NCBI GenBank assembly: GCA_003298465.1
Contig: QNGA01000007.1
Location: 186,001 to 250,000 of the forward strand
From: a halophilic archaeon
Lineage (GTDB): Archaea; Halobacteriota; Halobacteria; Halobacteriales; Haladaptataceae
DNA: 64,000 nucleotides
Reading direction: 5' to 3'
This document shows positions 62,960 to 64,000 of this stretch, in pieces (position 1 is the first letter of the stretch; each line of letters begins with the position of its first letter). The notes beneath the pieces are model-generated. The model was not told the DNA's origin, did not search any database, and saw nothing but the letters and a program-made list of their open reading frames with translations. Position numbers and translations under genes: made by a program.

Positions 62960-63269
62960 CATCTTAACTTTCTTCGAACTTTTAAATCCCCGCAAACTAC
63001 CACCCGCGGCAAACCAACTTGAGCTAACCTACAAGATCTCATGCAACGGTGTTCTTCGGTTGCCATCCGCGGCGCACGTCGTGGTCGTGATTGCTGAAAG
63101 ACAAACGCTAATTTACCGTCTTGTTAGAAGAATATCTAATCCCAACTGCGTCAGATGATTCACGGCATCTGCAAATTCTGTATGCTGATATTCATGACTA
63201 ATATTTTCCTCTATAATCAACGTTCTCGCCAGAAGTTTATTCAACTAGTAGTAAAAGATTCTAATCGCA
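62960..63269. other. Spacer upstream of the GH68 gene
   Basis: No gene. A TATA-like TTTATT at about 63237-63242 lies some 30 bases before the GH68 ATG and may be its promoter. No inverted repeat like that at 52954 was seen. Confidence 0.4.
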
Positions 63270-64000
63270 ATGTTCGACGAAAACGACTCGCCGGAAACAG
63301 GCCGACGGAGTTTCATGAAAACGGCTGCTGGCCTCGGTGTCGCCAGTCTAGGTTTCTCATCCGTGAGTAGCTCCGTGGCTGCCGTTGAAACAGGTAAAAC
63401 CGACCAATGGACTCGCGCGGAGGCAGAAAAGATCAAACTGACTGATGATACCACCGCACCGGTAATCAGCGACAACCCCAATTCCATTTCCGATGATTAT
63501 TGGATTTGGGACACGTGGCCACTTCGGACTCGTGATGGTTCCATCGTGAAGATTAATGGCTGGCAAATTGTCTTCTCGCTAACAGCACCCAACGACCTCG
63601 TCCCAGGTGCCCGTCACAACGCAGCGACGATTCGATACTTCTACTCGCGGGACGGAAAGAGTTGGCAAGAGGGTGGCAAAGCATTCGACGCACCTCTCGG
63701 CCACCATCAGTGGGCAGGCTCCGCGATGTATGATCAGACTGAAGAGCAAATTTATCATTTCTACACGGCCGTCAGCCCCGAGCCGGAGTTCCGACAGCGT
63801 CCTGCACTGGGCATCGGTGCATCAATTGAGACGAGTCCAAACGGCGTTGAACTGACCGGCGACCAAGAACACGTCATCATGGGAACGCCCGACGGTGAGA
63901 TGTACCAGACCCTCGAACAGTCTAAGGAACAAGGTATTGTCTATGCGTTCCGTGACCCCTGGTATTTCGAGCATCCCGAGACGGGTGAAGATCTTGTCGT
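63270..64000 (+). CDS. Tat-exported GH68 fructosyltransferase (levansucrase type), 3' end outside window
   Basis: 243 residues before the window edge. Tat signal GRRSFMKTAAGLGVASLGFS. GH68 marks: WIWDTWPL with nucleophile Asp81, GHHQWAGSA near 144-152, and FRDPWYF with transition-state Asp229; the acid/base Glu lies beyond the edge. The family splits sucrose and moves fructose to a growing levan or inulin chain, or to water. Exported, so polymer would form outside the cell. With two GH32 enzymes and a sugar importer nearby, sucrose could be stored as fructan and later reused. Complete family members are about 400-450 residues. Confidence 0.93.
   Translation, partial: MFDENDSPETGRRSFMKTAAGLGVASLGFSSVSSSVAAVETGKTDQWTRAEAEKIKLTDDTTAPVISDNPNSISDDYWIWDTWPLRTRDGSIVKINGWQIVFSLTAPNDLVPGARHNAATIRYFYSRDGKSWQEGGKAFDAPLGHHQWAGSAMYDQTEEQIYHFYTAVSPEPEFRQRPALGIGASIETSPNGVELTGDQEHVIMGTPDGEMYQTLEQSKEQGIVYAFRDPWYFEHPETGEDLV

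Noticed and set aside
1..64000. CRISPR array
   Set aside because: No series of regularly spaced direct repeats was seen on reading the window; the repeats present are IS-end hairpins and short paralogous gene pieces.
1..64000. Integrase that would explain tRNA-linked insertion
   Set aside because: No frame with tyrosine- or serine-recombinase motifs (R...HxxR...Y or an N-terminal catalytic Ser) was recognised.

Overview
The window is from a halophilic archaeon (class Halobacteria). Its proteins are strongly acidic. Several exported proteins carry twin-arginine signals (SRRQLLK, GRRTLLK, TRRTALG, GRRSFMK), and some starts sit 23-30 bases after a TATA-like box, as in leaderless archaeal transcripts. 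Families largely restricted to or typical of haloarchaea recur: HalOD1, DUF7344, HTH_10/Bat-like, TbsP, SWIM-finger and TrmB proteins. Base composition looks low and uneven for this group, and many genes are broken, so the window reads as accessory DNA (a plasmid or genomic island) rather than core chromosome. The species cannot be named from this sequence.

Layout. 0-2.2 kb: decayed genes, a small zinc-ribbon protein and a broken SWIM-finger gene. 2.46-5.98 kb: an intact nadA-nadB-nadC operon for de novo NAD synthesis. 6.2-9.2 kb: small winged-helix proteins and a pseudogene. 9.6-11.2 kb: a nuclease-DUF4350-lamin-tail fusion. 11.3-17.5 kb: a graveyard holding a TbsP pseudogene, a hairpin-rich region with IS605-like ends, an antitoxin with a beheaded toxin and a frameshifted ArsR-like regulator, plus one intact beta-propeller gene. 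17.6-20.2 kb: a NodU-type carbamoyltransferase and a sulfotransferase stump. 20.7-21.4 kb: a tnpB remnant. 21.5-31.6 kb: membrane proteins (HdeD-like, TauE-like, NRAMP-like), a hydrolase, regulators, a P-loop protein and a secreted subtilase. 31.6-44.9 kb: a cytochrome P450 facing a frameshifted Bat-like regulator, tRNA-Thr, a second subtilase, three HalOD1 genes (two frameshifted), a FilR1-like regulator, a phosphodiesterase and more SWIM remnants.

45.6-64.0 kb is the most coherent functional block: a fructan (levan, inulin or sucrose) locus. One minus-strand operon encodes a cytoplasmic GH32 with an N-terminal amidotransferase-like domain, a MalK-type ATPase, a lipoprotein binding protein, two permeases and a DUF624 membrane protein. 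Divergent from it is a TrmB-type regulator fused to a PfkB-like sugar-kinase domain. Downstream are a 1718-residue Tat-exported protein with two GH32 modules, two malectin-like domains, a LamG-like domain and a ricin-type lectin, then a second TrmB regulator and, running off the window end, a Tat-exported GH68 fructosyltransferase. I infer that polymer is made from sucrose outside the cell by GH68, cut by the large GH32 protein, imported by the ABC transporter and finished inside by the second GH32, with the TrmB proteins sensing sugar.

At least six regulator-like or small genes are broken by what looks like a single-base shift in an otherwise intact gene. This is either recent decay or sequencing error and should be settled before drawing conclusions about regulation.
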